In this document: one piece after another, positions 34,455 to 43,898 of the stretch
Layout: every line of letters begins with the position of its first letter
Position numbering within the stretch: the stretch's first letter is position 1
DNA from: Wolinella succinogenes DSM 1740
Lineage (GTDB): Bacteria; Campylobacterota; Campylobacteria; Campylobacterales; Helicobacteraceae
Direction of reading: 5' to 3'
Assembly (NCBI RefSeq): GCF_000196135.1
Contig: NC_005090.1
Location: forward strand, 1,622,001 to 1,686,000
Length of the DNA: 64,000 bases
Notes under the pieces: model-generated
Database searches by the model: none
The model's input: the letters and a program-made list of their open reading frames with translations, nothing else
Told to the model about the DNA's origin: nothing
Program-made: the position numbers and the translations under genes

Positions 34455-36692
34455 TTATTTCTTGAGCCCAATTGCCTCTTTGATGAGCTCATCCCCCGTC
34501 GTGAAAGCCTTGGCGTTGAAAGAGTATCCTCGCTGGAGAACGATCAACTCGGTCAATGCTGCACCAATGTCCACATTGCTTGTCTCTAGCATACTGTCAA
34601 GCACTTTTCCAAATTTCAACTGTCCTGTCTCATCCCATGCCAGGATGGGTGCTCCGCTAGAGTAAACGGGCTGACCCCCATTGACGCTGATAGAGGTCAT
34701 TTGGAACATATTTCCTCCCACCTTTTGCAAACCCTGGTCATTCACAAAAGCCGCCAATCCTACGCGACCCATCACCTCTGACTTTCCGTTGGTGAAAGTG
34801 AGAATAATGCGTCCATTGCTATCCACTCCAACATCATCCAATCGCCCCGCAGGAGAGCCATCTTGACTCTTGGCTTTGACGCTTGATTCCACATAGGTGT
34901 AGTTAGTGGAGAGTTTGCCATCTTCGGTTTGAGCAGGATTATAGGTGATAGTTCCTCCATCAAAAGGAATAGCCACGCTCGCGGCACTCGCCACTCCATT
35001 GTCAAAAGTCATTTCATGCACCACCGGAGCCGTGCTTACCATACTCTTGCCCGTGGAATCGTAGATTGCGCTTCTCACCTCCCATCGCTCGCCCACACCA
35101 TCATTTCCCGAATCAAGCAAGTAATAGGTGGACTGGAGAACATACTTGGTTCCATCAGAGCTATAGACCTCTACGCCACTCGTATAACTAGGGACGGCGA
35201 ATTTGGTCGTTGAGCGCGAATCATTCCCCACTTTTGTCCAGTTGGCACTATCGGTATAGGGATCAGAAGCGCCCGAAGCGCCTGTGCGTTTGTAGAGGAT
35301 TCCATTGTGACTTACAATATCATTGGTGTTATAGGTCGTCCCCTCCGCGTAGTTGGGCAGACTCCCCGTCGCACTCGCCCCCAAATCCTCCCAATCTGCG
35401 GGATTGGTCGCAGGGTCGGAGTTGCCCGCCGTGCCGATTCTTCGATAGAGCAACCCGCCTTGCTCCACCACATTACCCACTTCGTAGGCAAGTGCGGTAT
35501 TGTAACCCTCGATGGCCGAAGAATCGATTCTCTCCCAGTTAGTGGTGTCGGTGTGCGGATCGGAGTTGCCCACACTGGTCGTACGTCGATAAACAACGTT
35601 ATCCAGCATCACGTACGCCCCCACTTCATAATTTGTTGCGCTCGCATTGTAGGCTCCAACAGCACCACTGGAGAAATTCTCAGAATTTCCATTGAGCCCT
35701 AGCTTTTGTCCAAGCTTTCCACTCACGCTAATATTCATATCATAAAGAGTGTCATTGCGGAGTGACATGGTGCATCCTGCGGGATTTCCACTCGAATCTC
35801 GCGTAATATCCAGCGTCAATCCCGTCTGCGCTTCAATCAAGCCTTTAAGCTCTCCCACGGTTTTAAATCCATTGCTTCCACTCCCTCCGTAGGTGAAGGT
35901 ATGACTCTCTGTCTTGCCTGAGGGGAGCGTGGTGGTGATCGTGAGATCTTTATAGTTAAGCGCGTCAATGAGCTTAAGATCGCCATCCATGAGAGCGTTC
36001 ATGTCTTGTGCCAAGAACGCCTCTAGGTCAAAAGAACCATCTGCATTCAAAAAGACCTCATTGACCCCTGTGCCCGTGGCGCTCTTGTTGAGGTTCACTG
36101 CGGCTCCGACTTGGGTCGTGACCGTAGGCTGGTAATAGAGATCTTCAGGGATTTTGAGGGGAGAGAGATTGGAACCCGAGAGAGCAAGATTGTCCGCGGC
36201 TTCATTTCGGCTCGCGTTGAATGTGCCTGTCTCTGAGATTTTTCCTAGATCAATTCCATAGAGATAATAACCACTGGCATTCACCAAATACCCTTCAGAA
36301 TCTCGACTAAAAGAGCCATCTCTAGTGAAGTAGTTCTTTTGTGTTGCCGCAACCGTGGGGTTTTGAAGATCAAAACTTCCACTTTTTTGCGTCCCGACAA
36401 CAAACCATCCTTTGCCCGCATAGGCGATATCAAACTCGCCATCAGAGCTTTTGTAGCTCCCGTTTTTATTGCTAATGGCATTGCTTGAGACGGTCACCCC
36501 GTGCTCAAAGTCATTATTGATGGGAGAGCTTGAGTTGATATAGCTCATGCTCTTGGCAAAAAGTGTCTCAAATTGCGGAATATTGGCGCGATAACCTGTC
36601 GTATTGACGTTAGCGATGTTATTTGAAACGCTATCAAGCCCCACTTGATGAGTTAATATCCCACTGAGGCCATTAAAGAGAGTGGCGTTCAT
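34455..36692 (-). CDS. Second hook-type protein (FlgE2/HP0908-like) with inserted carbohydrate-binding-like repeats
   Basis: A 745-residue FlgE-family protein. The N terminus (NATLFNGLSGILTHQVGLD, NNIANVNTTGYRANIPQFETLF) and C terminus (DIGAALTELIVLQRGYSFNAKAFTTGDEL) are axial rod/hook motifs. It precedes flgE and follows flgD and fliK, the order I remember for HP0906-HP0908. Its H. pylori counterpart is roughly 140 residues shorter, which is about the size of an insertion at residues 345-489 made of three tandem repeats (listed separately). Four bases separate it from flgD. Its exact role (alternative hook, cap or ruler) is not settled. Confidence 0.85.
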   Translation of the reverse strand: MNATLFNGLSGILTHQVGLDSVSNNIANVNTTGYRANIPQFETLFAKSMSYINSSSPINNDFEHGVTVSSNAISNKNGSYKSSDGEFDIAYAGKGWFVVGTQKSGSFDLQNPTVAATQKNYFTRDGSFSRDSEGYLVNASGYYLYGIDLGKISETGTFNASRNEAADNLALSGSNLSPLKIPEDLYYQPTVTTQVGAAVNLNKSATGTGVNEVFLNADGSFDLEAFLAQDMNALMDGDLKLIDALNYKDLTITTTLPSGKTESHTFTYGGSGSNGFKTVGELKGLIEAQTGLTLDITRDSSGNPAGCTMSLRNDTLYDMNISVSGKLGQKLGLNGNSENFSSGAVGAYNASATNYEVGAYVMLDNVVYRRTTSVGNSDPHTDTTNWERIDSSAIEGYNTALAYEVGNVVEQGGLLYRRIGTAGNSDPATNPADWEDLGASATGSLPNYAEGTTYNTNDIVSHNGILYKRTGASGASDPYTDSANWTKVGNDSRSTTKFAVPSYTSGVEVYSSDGTKYVLQSTYYLLDSGNDGVGERWEVRSAIYDSTGKSMVSTAPVVHEMTFDNGVASAASVAIPFDGGTITYNPAQTEDGKLSTNYTYVESSVKAKSQDGSPAGRLDDVGVDSNGRIILTFTNGKSEVMGRVGLAAFVNDQGLQKVGGNMFQMTSISVNGGQPVYSSGAPILAWDETGQLKFGKVLDSMLETSNVDIGAALTELIVLQRGYSFNAKAFTTGDELIKEAIGLKK
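35225..35660 (-). repeat. Three tandem CBM5/12-like repeats inside the FlgE2 gene
   Basis: Residues about 345-489 contain three copies of roughly 45 residues. Shared pattern: Y-x6-Y-(E)-x-G/N-x-x-V, then L/V-Y-R/K-R, then G-N/A-S-D-P-x-T-x4-W-E/T-x-L/I/V. The aligned aromatic, NSDP and Trp positions resemble carbohydrate-binding modules of families 5 and 12, found in chitinases. The nucleotide copies have diverged, so the duplication is old or the codons drifted. Confidence 0.75.
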
Positions 36693-36695
36693 GGC

Positions 36696-37508
36696 TTAGC
36701 CTTTTTCGTAGAATTGAGTCACATTGCCAATAGGAAGAATGAGGTTATCTCCAAGCTTCACGTAGGGGACGCTATTTTCATAGAGGATGCTTTGAACCTC
36801 TCCCCGACCGATTCGCGTCTCTTTATATTTATTGGTGGCAGAATCAAGATTGTATTCTGCTGTTACATTGTAAGCTCCATTGGCCACATAACTCCCTCCA
36901 GAATCCTTGGTATCCCACTCAAATGTGACATAACCTTTTTGCCCATTGTAGGCGCTCAAATCCACCTCTTTGATTAGCTCGTTTTTCTCATTATAGATCT
37001 TAAGCATTGGGGTTCCCTTGCTCGCATCAATAGGCTCATCAAAGTAGAGATCGAATTTCACCGCATCATTACTAGTGATATTAAGCCCCGTGACATTGGT
37101 CTCGGCCACCTTACCAATCATACCCACGGAGTTATATCCTGCAAGTTGTGCCAAGAAGGTGGTGACGCTGGTGCTATTGTCAAGGCTTGTCCCAAGGTCT
37201 TTGAGGGTGTTTGACATCGTCTCTTGGAGCTCAGCGAGTTTAGTGCTCGTGTCGGTCATCGTCTTCATTGTGTCGGTCATGCTTGATAGCGTTTTTTTCA
37301 TCTCCTCTTGCTGTTCGAGCTGAGTGAGCATTGCCGTCTGCTCCAAGATTTTCTCCGTCTCCATGGGAGAGGTGGGGTCTTGGGATTTGAGCTGCTCCAA
37401 AAAGAGCCTCATGAAAGCATCTTTGTCTAGTGTGCCGTTATTATTTTGAGCTACATCACTTGAGCTGGTGTAGGTTGAAGTGGAGTTGGTGTTGGTTATA
37501 GTGGCCAT
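36696..37508 (-). CDS. flgD: Hook assembly scaffold FlgD
   Basis: A 270-residue flagellar hook capping protein. The N-terminal export and assembly segment contains LDKDAFMRLFLEQLKSQDPT and EQTAMLTQLEQQEEM, the hallmark of FlgD. A linker rich in M/T/L follows, then a tudor/Ig-like C-terminal domain (GYVTFEWDTKDSGG, GAYNVTAEYNLD). Nine bases separate it from fliK upstream and three from the hook-like gene downstream, so it sits in the fliK-flgD-flgE2 operon driven by a sigma-54 promoter. Confidence 0.9.
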   Translation of the reverse strand: MATITNTNSTSTYTSSSDVAQNNNGTLDKDAFMRLFLEQLKSQDPTSPMETEKILEQTAMLTQLEQQEEMKKTLSSMTDTMKTMTDTSTKLAELQETMSNTLKDLGTSLDNSTSVTTFLAQLAGYNSVGMIGKVAETNVTGLNITSNDAVKFDLYFDEPIDASKGTPMLKIYNEKNELIKEVDLSAYNGQKGYVTFEWDTKDSGGSYVANGAYNVTAEYNLDSATNKYKETRIGRGEVQSILYENSVPYVKLGDNLILPIGNVTQFYEKG

Positions 37509-37517
37509 GGGTTCCTC

Positions 37518-39404
37518 CTAGGCGTATTTGGGTAGGGTGATTTCCATCAAGCCTAGACGCTCGGATTCTTCTAAATCCGCGCCTCCAAGCGCATTTGCTT
37601 TATAGGCGAACAAGCCATTTTCGTTCCCTTTTTGAGGGTGTCCTCCCGAAGAATCTCCCCCACCAAAGCCCCCGCTAGAGGCGCTTCCATCGCTAAAGCT
37701 CATCGAAACATCACCAAACCCAGCATTAGCTAGCTGCTGTCTAAATTCGGCGGTATTGTTCATAAAAAGCTGAATCGCTTGGGTATTAGAGACCACTTGC
37801 ACAAGGAGATTCTGTCCTCGTTGCGTGATGGTGAGCTCCACGCTACCGAGATTTTCGGGGTTAAGCTCCACGGAGAGCTTGGTGAGCGGAGGTTTGTAGT
37901 TTTGCACCTCCTCTTTAAGCGTGGCGGTGAAGTTTTTGAGCGTCTCTTTGGCGAGCGCGCTTTTGAGGGCAAGGTCACCCTTGGTCTCGCTTAGAGAGGA
38001 GAGTCGCCCCTCTATCCCCATAGACGCTTCACTCTTTCCTAAGGTCGTCTCTTTGCTCTCGCTCTCCTCTTTTTTGCCCAAGGAGACCTGCTTGCCCCCT
38101 GCCCCCACAAGCTCCTCTAAAGCACTCTTGAGTCTGTTCTCTGCTATTTGATTGCTTTGCTCACCCGCACTTTGACTCTTTGGCGCCAGCTCTTTTGATT
38201 CTAAAATCGCGCTGGCAATAGGATTTTTAGGAGATTCTTGGGAGCTCTTAGAGGAGCTCTCTCTGAATGAAGTCTCCCCTTTGATTGCCTCTTTGACCGC
38301 CTCGTTGGTTGTCTCTTTAGAAACCCCTTTGGTCTTCTCTTTTGATTTCTCTTTTTGGCTCTCTTTGGCCTCCTGCTTCTCCGTGACTATCGCCTCTTGG
38401 CTTGCCTTGGTGGAGCTTTTTTTCTCTTTGGTAAGCGTTAAGATTCCAGCCAAATTGGCCTCGGCTTGAGGGGCTTTTTCAGCGCCTTCTTGCCTCTTGT
38501 TTTCTCCTGCAGGCCTTGAGGCAAAAGGATCAGAATCGAGGGCTAAAGAGCGATTTTTTACAAGAGACAACTCTTCTTTATCCTTGGGTTTATCCTGAAG
38601 AGGGATATCCTTTGAGCTTGGAGCGGAGGGGGTCTTGGAGCTTGTTTCTCCTTTTTGATTCTCCTCTTCTTTGGTGAGCTTTTCTCTCTTTACAATAGGC
38701 GCAGCGCTGGAGATCTCTGCGCTTTTTGGAGTGCTTTTTTCTACGGTTTTTTCTGGAGCTTGACTATTTGTGAGTTCTTCTTTAATGAGCGTGCTTTTGG
38801 GTGAAACTTCCGCGGAAGTTTCACTTTGAGCCTTGATGGAGCTGGGCTTGAGTGCCAAATCTTCGGCTATCTTAGCGACATCTGAGAGCTTTTTGGTCTC
38901 CTTGGGGGTCTCTAATGAAGCGCTTTGAGCGGAGATAGGAGCCGCGCTCAAACTCTCTTTTAGATTCTCTCCTTTAGGGCTCTCTTTTTTGAGGCTCTCT
39001 CCCTTGGAGGAGACGAGAATCTCTTTGGAGCTGCTCTTTGCCTCTTTAATGGCATTTTTAGCCTCTTCTAAGAGCTCTTTTAGTGTCCCGCCCGCCTCTT
39101 TGAGAGTGCCTTTGAGTCCTTGCGTGGAGAGAGAGGAGAGAAAAGGTGAGCTAGGGCTCAAAAGATTGGAGGGCGCCCCTAAAGAGCTCTTTTCACCACT
39201 CTCCACACTCAAGTTGTTTTTCTGTTTTTCTAGCTTTTGAGTGAGCGTGCTAGCGAGTGTTCCGCTCTTAAGAGTGCTTTTGAGGGCTTGGTTAAAAAGC
39301 CCCGCAAAAAGCTCGCCCGATTCCTCGCTAACACCATTAGAGGAGCTTGAGGAGCCTTTGGCGCTCTTAGAGCTAGAGAGACTTTGTAGGATTTCTTGAA
39401 GCAT
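37518..39404 (-). CDS. fliK: Hook-length control protein FliK
   Basis: A 628-residue secreted ruler. Residues 1-450 are low complexity and rich in Ser, Lys, Glu and Ala (repeated KES, KSS and KEA motifs), likely unfolded. The C-terminal flg_hook domain at about 490-580 is conserved: LSVELNPENLGSVELTITQRGQ and FRQQLANAGF. FliK measures hook length and switches the export gate from hook to filament. It is the first gene of the fliK-flgD-flgE2 operon. Confidence 0.88.
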   Translation of the reverse strand: MLQEILQSLSSSKSAKGSSSSSNGVSEESGELFAGLFNQALKSTLKSGTLASTLTQKLEKQKNNLSVESGEKSSLGAPSNLLSPSSPFLSSLSTQGLKGTLKEAGGTLKELLEEAKNAIKEAKSSSKEILVSSKGESLKKESPKGENLKESLSAAPISAQSASLETPKETKKLSDVAKIAEDLALKPSSIKAQSETSAEVSPKSTLIKEELTNSQAPEKTVEKSTPKSAEISSAAPIVKREKLTKEEENQKGETSSKTPSAPSSKDIPLQDKPKDKEELSLVKNRSLALDSDPFASRPAGENKRQEGAEKAPQAEANLAGILTLTKEKKSSTKASQEAIVTEKQEAKESQKEKSKEKTKGVSKETTNEAVKEAIKGETSFRESSSKSSQESPKNPIASAILESKELAPKSQSAGEQSNQIAENRLKSALEELVGAGGKQVSLGKKEESESKETTLGKSEASMGIEGRLSSLSETKGDLALKSALAKETLKNFTATLKEEVQNYKPPLTKLSVELNPENLGSVELTITQRGQNLLVQVVSNTQAIQLFMNNTAEFRQQLANAGFGDVSMSFSDGSASSGGFGGGDSSGGHPQKGNENGLFAYKANALGGADLEESERLGLMEITLPKYA

Positions 39405-39440
39405 TTAATCTCGCTTTTAAGGGGAATCATTCTCCTTGCC

Positions 39441-39460
39441 AAAGCAATCCTCGTTCCGAC
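39441..39460 (-). promoter_or_regulatory. Sigma-54 promoter of the fliK operon
   Basis: Minus-strand CGGAACGAGGATTGCTTT has GG (39457-39456) and GC (39445-39444) separated by ten bases, and matches the GGAAC-N5-TTGCTT form seen in class II flagellar genes of Campylobacterota. It lies 40 bases upstream of the fliK ATG. Confidence 0.88.
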
Positions 39461-39466
39461 CTTGCA

Positions 39467-39500
39467 GCCAACTCCCCCTAGCTCCCCCTAGGGGGTTGGC
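39467..39500. terminator. CCCCC/GGGGG palindrome between fliK and typA
   Basis: GCCAAC plus CCCCC pairs with GGGGG plus GTTGGC through a bulged T, or the inner CCCCCTAGGGGG folds alone. The two ACTCCCCCTAG copies form a short direct repeat. It lies in the divergent gap upstream of both promoters, so it is not a terminator of a known transcript. It may be an operator or a transcription barrier between the two units. Confidence 0.35.
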
Positions 39501-39548
39501 TTAATGATAAATAGGGTAAAATTGGGATAAAAATTATCTAGGAGTTTG

Positions 39549-41354
39549 ATGCAAAGTATAAGAAACATCGCGGTTATCGCGCACGTTGACCACGGCAAAA
39601 CAACGCTTGTGGATGGGCTTTTGAAGCAGTCAGGAACTTTCGCCTCACATGAGCAGGTCGATGAGCGCGCCATGGATAGCAACGCCATCGAAAGAGAACG
39701 AGGGATCACCATCCTCTCTAAAAACACGGCTATCCGATACAAGGGACACAAAATCAATATCATCGACACCCCTGGACACGCCGACTTTGGCGGTGAGGTG
39801 GAGCGCGTGCTCAAAATGGTTGATGGCGTTTTACTCCTAGTGGATGCCCAAGAGGGCGTCATGCCCCAAACTAAGTTTGTCGTCAAAAAAGCGCTTAGCA
39901 TCGGCCTTAGACCCATTGTTGTGGTGAACAAAATCGACAAACCTGCCGCTGATCCTGATCGAGTGGTCAATGAGGTCTTTGACCTTTTTGCCGCCATGGA
40001 TGCGACCGAAGAGCAGCTTGAATTCCCCGTCATCTACGCCGCGGCAAGAGATGGCTATGCAATGAAAGAGCTAAACGATGAGAAGAAAAATCTTGAGCCC
40101 CTTTTTGAGGCGATTTTAGAGCACGTTCCTGCTCCTAGTGGCTCAGCCCAAAAACCCCTTCAGATTCAAGTTTTCACGCTTGACTATGATAATTATGTCG
40201 GCAAAATCGGAATCGCACGAATCTTCAACGGTGTGGTCAAAAAAGGTGAAACCGTCATGCTCGCCAAAGCCAATGGCGAGAAGAGTAGCGGAAAGATCAC
40301 TAAGCTAATTGGCTTCCACGGCTTGGCTAGGATGGAGATTGACGAGGCCGAGGCGGGAGATATCGTCGCAGTAGCAGGATTCCACTCCATCGATGTGGGC
40401 GATAGCCTAGTGGACCCCAATAACCCCATGCCTCTTGACCCTATGCACCTTGAAGAGCCAACCATGTCGGTCTATTTTGCCGTCAATGATTCTCCTCTAG
40501 CGGGCACCGAGGGCAAGCATGTCACCGCCAACAAAGTCAAAGACCGTCTCGAAAAAGAGATGCAGACTAACATCGCCATGAAAATGGAGGAGATGGGCGA
40601 AGGAAAGTTCAAAGTCTCAGGGCGAGGCGAGCTTCAGATCACTATCCTAGCGGAGAATCTTCGCCGTGAAGGGTTTGAGTTTAGTATCTCTAGACCCGAA
40701 GTGATCGTCAAAGAAGAGGATGGCGTGCGCATGGAGCCTTTTGAAAATCTCGTGGTTGACACTCCCCAAGATTACGCGGGGAATGTCATTGAGAAGCTCG
40801 GACGAAGAAAGGCAGAGATGCGCGCCATGAACCCTATGGGCGATGGCTACACTCGATTGGAGTTTGAGATTCCTGCTCGTGGCCTCATCGGCTACCGAAG
40901 CGAATTCCTCACGGACACCAAGGGTGAAGGCGTCATGAACCACTCTTTCTTGGAGTTTAGACCCTTTAGTGGAAGCGTGGAAAGCCGAAGCAACGGGGCG
41001 CTTGTCTCCATGGAAAATGGTGAAACGACAGGATTCTCCCTCTTTAACATCCAAGAGCGCGGCGTGCTCTTTGTGGGTCCTCAGACCAAAGTCTATGTCG
41101 GCATGATCATCGGCGAGCATAGCCGAGACAATGATCTTGATGTCAATCCAATCAAAGCCAAAAACCTCACCAACATGAGAACCAGCGGCAGCGAAGAGGC
41201 GATCAAGCTCATTCCCCCTAGAGAGCTCACGCTAGAGAGAGCCTTAGAGTGGATTGAGGATGATGAGATTCTAGAGGTCACCCCCCTTAACATTCGAATC
41301 CGCAAAAAATATCTTGACCCCACCGTCAGACGAAGATACGCTAGACAATCTTAA
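39549..41354 (+). CDS. typA: Ribosome-associated GTPase TypA/BipA
   Basis: A 601-residue translation-factor GTPase that binds the ribosome and affects 50S assembly and stress adaptation. The G domain carries [15 protein letters not shown] (G1), [16 protein letters not shown] (G3) and [11 protein letters not shown] (G4). Domain II, an EF-G-like domain V and the TypA C-terminal domain (VEDGVR to [13 protein letters not shown]) follow. Full length for the family. ATG 39549 is preceded by TAGGAG; the in-frame TTG directly before it is less likely. Confidence 0.95.
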   Translation: MQSIRNIAVIAHVDHGKTTLVDGLLKQSGTFASHEQVDERAMDSNAIERERGITILSKNTAIRYKGHKINIIDTPGHADFGGEVERVLKMVDGVLLLVDAQEGVMPQTKFVVKKALSIGLRPIVVVNKIDKPAADPDRVVNEVFDLFAAMDATEEQLEFPVIYAAARDGYAMKELNDEKKNLEPLFEAILEHVPAPSGSAQKPLQIQVFTLDYDNYVGKIGIARIFNGVVKKGETVMLAKANGEKSSGKITKLIGFHGLARMEIDEAEAGDIVAVAGFHSIDVGDSLVDPNNPMPLDPMHLEEPTMSVYFAVNDSPLAGTEGKHVTANKVKDRLEKEMQTNIAMKMEEMGEGKFKVSGRGELQITILAENLRREGFEFSISRPEVIVKEEDGVRMEPFENLVVDTPQDYAGNVIEKLGRRKAEMRAMNPMGDGYTRLEFEIPARGLIGYRSEFLTDTKGEGVMNHSFLEFRPFSGSVESRSNGALVSMENGETTGFSLFNIQERGVLFVGPQTKVYVGMIIGEHSRDNDLDVNPIKAKNLTNMRTSGSEEAIKLIPPRELTLERALEWIEDDEILEVTPLNIRIRKKYLDPTVRRRYARQS

Positions 41355-41361
41355 ACCACCT

Positions 41362-41379
41362 CCAAGCCTCTTGGCTTGG
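41362..41379 (+). terminator. Hairpin after typA
   Basis: CCAAGCC, loop TCTT, and GGCTTGG make a 7-bp stem just after the typA stop and 40 bases before nrdA. No T-run follows, so termination is likely incomplete. Confidence 0.4.
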
Positions 41380-41418
41380 GGAAAACACCCGCACGAAAAA
41401 TTCACAAGGAGGGCTTGA

Positions 41419-43785
41419 ATGCTAACCGTTATCAAGCGAAGCGGACGGGTAGAACCACTGGATGTGACCAAAATCCAAAAATTCACCCATAGTGCTGTTT
41501 TAGGGCTGGAAAATGTCAGCCAAAGCGAGTTGGAAGTGGATGCCAAAATCCAATTCCGAGACAAAATCACCACCGAAGAGATTCAACAGACCCTCATCAA
41601 AACCGCTGTGGACAAGATCGATGTCGATGCTCCTGAGTGGACCTATGTCGCCGCACGCCTCTTTCTCTATGATCTCTACCACAAAGTCAATCGCTTCACG
41701 GGCTATGGCAAACTCAAAGACTACTTTGAGCGAGGGGAGAGCGAGGGGAGAATCATTAAAGGATTGAGAGGGAAATTTGACCTTGATTTTCTTGACACCA
41801 AGATTGTTCCTGAGCGCGATTTGCAATTCAACTACCTCGGAATCAAAACCCTATACGATCGCTACCTCATCAAAGATCGCTCCAATAAACCCATTGAGCT
41901 TCCTCAGCATATGTTCATGTCTATCGCCATGTTTTTGGCGCAAAATGAGAGGGAACCCAATGAGTGGGCGGTGAAGTTCTACGATCTTCTTAGTCGCTTT
42001 GAGGTGATGGCCGCCACCCCAACCCTCAGCAACGCCCGAACCCCCCGCCACCAGCTTAGCTCTTGCTACATTGGAAGCACCCCTGATAACATCGAGGGAA
42101 TCTTTGATGGATACAAGGAGATGGCGCTCCTCTCTAAATATGGCGGGGGGATTGGCTGGGACTACAGCAAGGTGCGAGGACTTGGAAGCTATATCGATGG
42201 ACACAAAAACGCCGCAGGCGGAGTGGTGCCCTTCCTCAAAATCACCAACGATGTCGCCATTGCCGTGGATCAGCTTGGCACACGAAAAGGGGCGATCAGC
42301 GTCTATCTTGAGCCTTGGCACACCGATATTTTTGACTTCATTGATCTGAAGAAAAACAGTGGTGAAGAGCGGCGAAGAGCGCATGACCTCTTCCCTGCCC
42401 TTTGGATTCCTGATCTCTTCATGAAGCGCGTGGAGGAGGATGGAGCTTGGACACTTCTTGACCCTCATGAGTGTCAAGATCTCACCAATTTACATGGAGA
42501 GGCTTTTGAGAAGCGCTACTTGGAGTATGAATGCATGGAGGGAATCATCAAAGAGACCATCCGCGCCAAGGAGCTATGGAAAAAGGTGCTCACTAGCTAT
42601 TTTGAGATTGGAAGCCCTTTCCTCTGCTTCAAAGACAACGCCAATCGTCTCAACCCCAACGCCCACAAGGGAATCATCCGAAGCTCTAACCTCTGCACGG
42701 AGATTTTCCAAAACACCGAGCCCAACCACTACCTCATTCAAGTGGAATATGAGGATGGTTCCAGCGAACGCTTTGAAGAGCACGCAATCATCACCACCGA
42801 CACAGGCGTAGAGAAGCGAGCCAACAAAATCACTTCCATGGATTCCCTCCAAGGCAAAAAGGTCTTTATTGCGGAGCGAATCGCTCAAGAGGGAAAAACT
42901 GCCGTCTGCAATCTCGCTAGTATCAACCTCTCCAAGATTCACACCCAAGAGGATATCGAGCGAGTCGTGCCCATTGCTGTGAGAATGCTTGATAATGTGA
43001 TTGACCTCAACTTCTACCCCAACAAAAAGGTCAAACGCACCAACCTCGAAACTCGTGCGATTGGCCTAGGCGTCATGGGTGAGGCTCAAATGCTCGCTGA
43101 ATCCAAAATCGTCTGGGGGAGCCAAGAGCACCTAGAGAGAATCGATGAGATCATGGAGCAGGTGAGCTACCACGCGATTAAAGCAAGCAGCACCCTTGCC
43201 AAAGAGAAGGGAATCTATCCTGATTTTGAAGGCTCCAACTGGTCTAAAGGAATCTTCCCCATTGACCTTGCCAACAGTGAGGCCAAAAAATTGGTGGATC
43301 GAGGGGGGCTCTTTGGCACAGATTGCGACTGGGATTCCTTAAGAGAGCAGGTAAAACGCGATGGAATGCGCAATGGCTACCTCATGGCGATCGCCCCTAC
43401 CAGCTCCATCAGCATCCTCGTGGGCACCACCCAAACCATCGAGCCTATCTACAAGCGCAAGTGGTTTGAGGAGAATCTAAGCGGTCTCATCCCCGTGGTC
43501 GCCCCCAATCTAAGCCTAGAGACTTGGAACTTCTACCAATCGGCTTATGATTTGGATCAAAATCTTCTCATCAAAGCCGCCTCCATCCGCCAAAAATGGA
43601 TCGACCAAGGCCAAAGCACCAACATCTTTATCTCCCTAGATAAAGCCAGCGGTAAATATCTCAATGACATCTATGTGAACGCTTGGAAACTAGGTCTCAA
43701 ATCGACCTACTATTTAAGAAGCCAAAGCCCTCAAGCCGAGGAAAACACCATGGATCGAAGCATCGAGTGCGAGGGTTGCCAATAA
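41419..43785 (+). CDS. nrdA: Ribonucleoside-diphosphate reductase alpha subunit, class Ia
   Basis: The large subunit (788 residues) that converts ribonucleotides to deoxyribonucleotides. An N-terminal ATP-cone (VIKRSGRVEPLDVTKIQKF) binds regulatory nucleotides. Catalytic parts include SSCYIGSTPDNIEGIFD, NSGEERRRAHDLF, NLCTEIF and AVCNLASINLS (paired cysteines), PTSSISILVGTT, and the C-terminal redox tail CEGC. An extra segment of about 58 residues lies at 434-492 between NLCTEIF and AVCNLA, apparently shared by H. pylori NrdA of the same length. No nrdB is adjacent, so the small subunit must be elsewhere. AAGGAGGG precedes the ATG. Confidence 0.93.
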   Translation: MLTVIKRSGRVEPLDVTKIQKFTHSAVLGLENVSQSELEVDAKIQFRDKITTEEIQQTLIKTAVDKIDVDAPEWTYVAARLFLYDLYHKVNRFTGYGKLKDYFERGESEGRIIKGLRGKFDLDFLDTKIVPERDLQFNYLGIKTLYDRYLIKDRSNKPIELPQHMFMSIAMFLAQNEREPNEWAVKFYDLLSRFEVMAATPTLSNARTPRHQLSSCYIGSTPDNIEGIFDGYKEMALLSKYGGGIGWDYSKVRGLGSYIDGHKNAAGGVVPFLKITNDVAIAVDQLGTRKGAISVYLEPWHTDIFDFIDLKKNSGEERRRAHDLFPALWIPDLFMKRVEEDGAWTLLDPHECQDLTNLHGEAFEKRYLEYECMEGIIKETIRAKELWKKVLTSYFEIGSPFLCFKDNANRLNPNAHKGIIRSSNLCTEIFQNTEPNHYLIQVEYEDGSSERFEEHAIITTDTGVEKRANKITSMDSLQGKKVFIAERIAQEGKTAVCNLASINLSKIHTQEDIERVVPIAVRMLDNVIDLNFYPNKKVKRTNLETRAIGLGVMGEAQMLAESKIVWGSQEHLERIDEIMEQVSYHAIKASSTLAKEKGIYPDFEGSNWSKGIFPIDLANSEAKKLVDRGGLFGTDCDWDSLREQVKRDGMRNGYLMAIAPTSSISILVGTTQTIEPIYKRKWFEENLSGLIPVVAPNLSLETWNFYQSAYDLDQNLLIKAASIRQKWIDQGQSTNIFISLDKASGKYLNDIYVNAWKLGLKSTYYLRSQSPQAEENTMDRSIECEGCQ

Positions 43786-43791
43786 CCCTCC

Positions 43792-43812
43792 CACCTCGCT
43801 GTTACCGAGGTG
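43792..43812 (+). terminator. Hairpin after nrdA
   Basis: CACCTCG and CGAGGTG form a perfect 7-bp stem with a 7-base loop just after the nrdA stop, then TTCCC. Without a T-run, it is a weak intrinsic terminator at best. Confidence 0.45.
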
Positions 43813-43898
43813 TTCCCGCCTTTATCGACAGATTGAGTCTAAATATGCCATAATCTAAGGGTTATCTAAATCTTGCTCATAAGGATTCCCTCCAAACG

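Noticed and set aside
42718-42897. Mini-intein in NrdA
   Set aside because: Too short, and no N-terminal splice cysteine block or terminal His-Asn. The relative in H. pylori has the same length.
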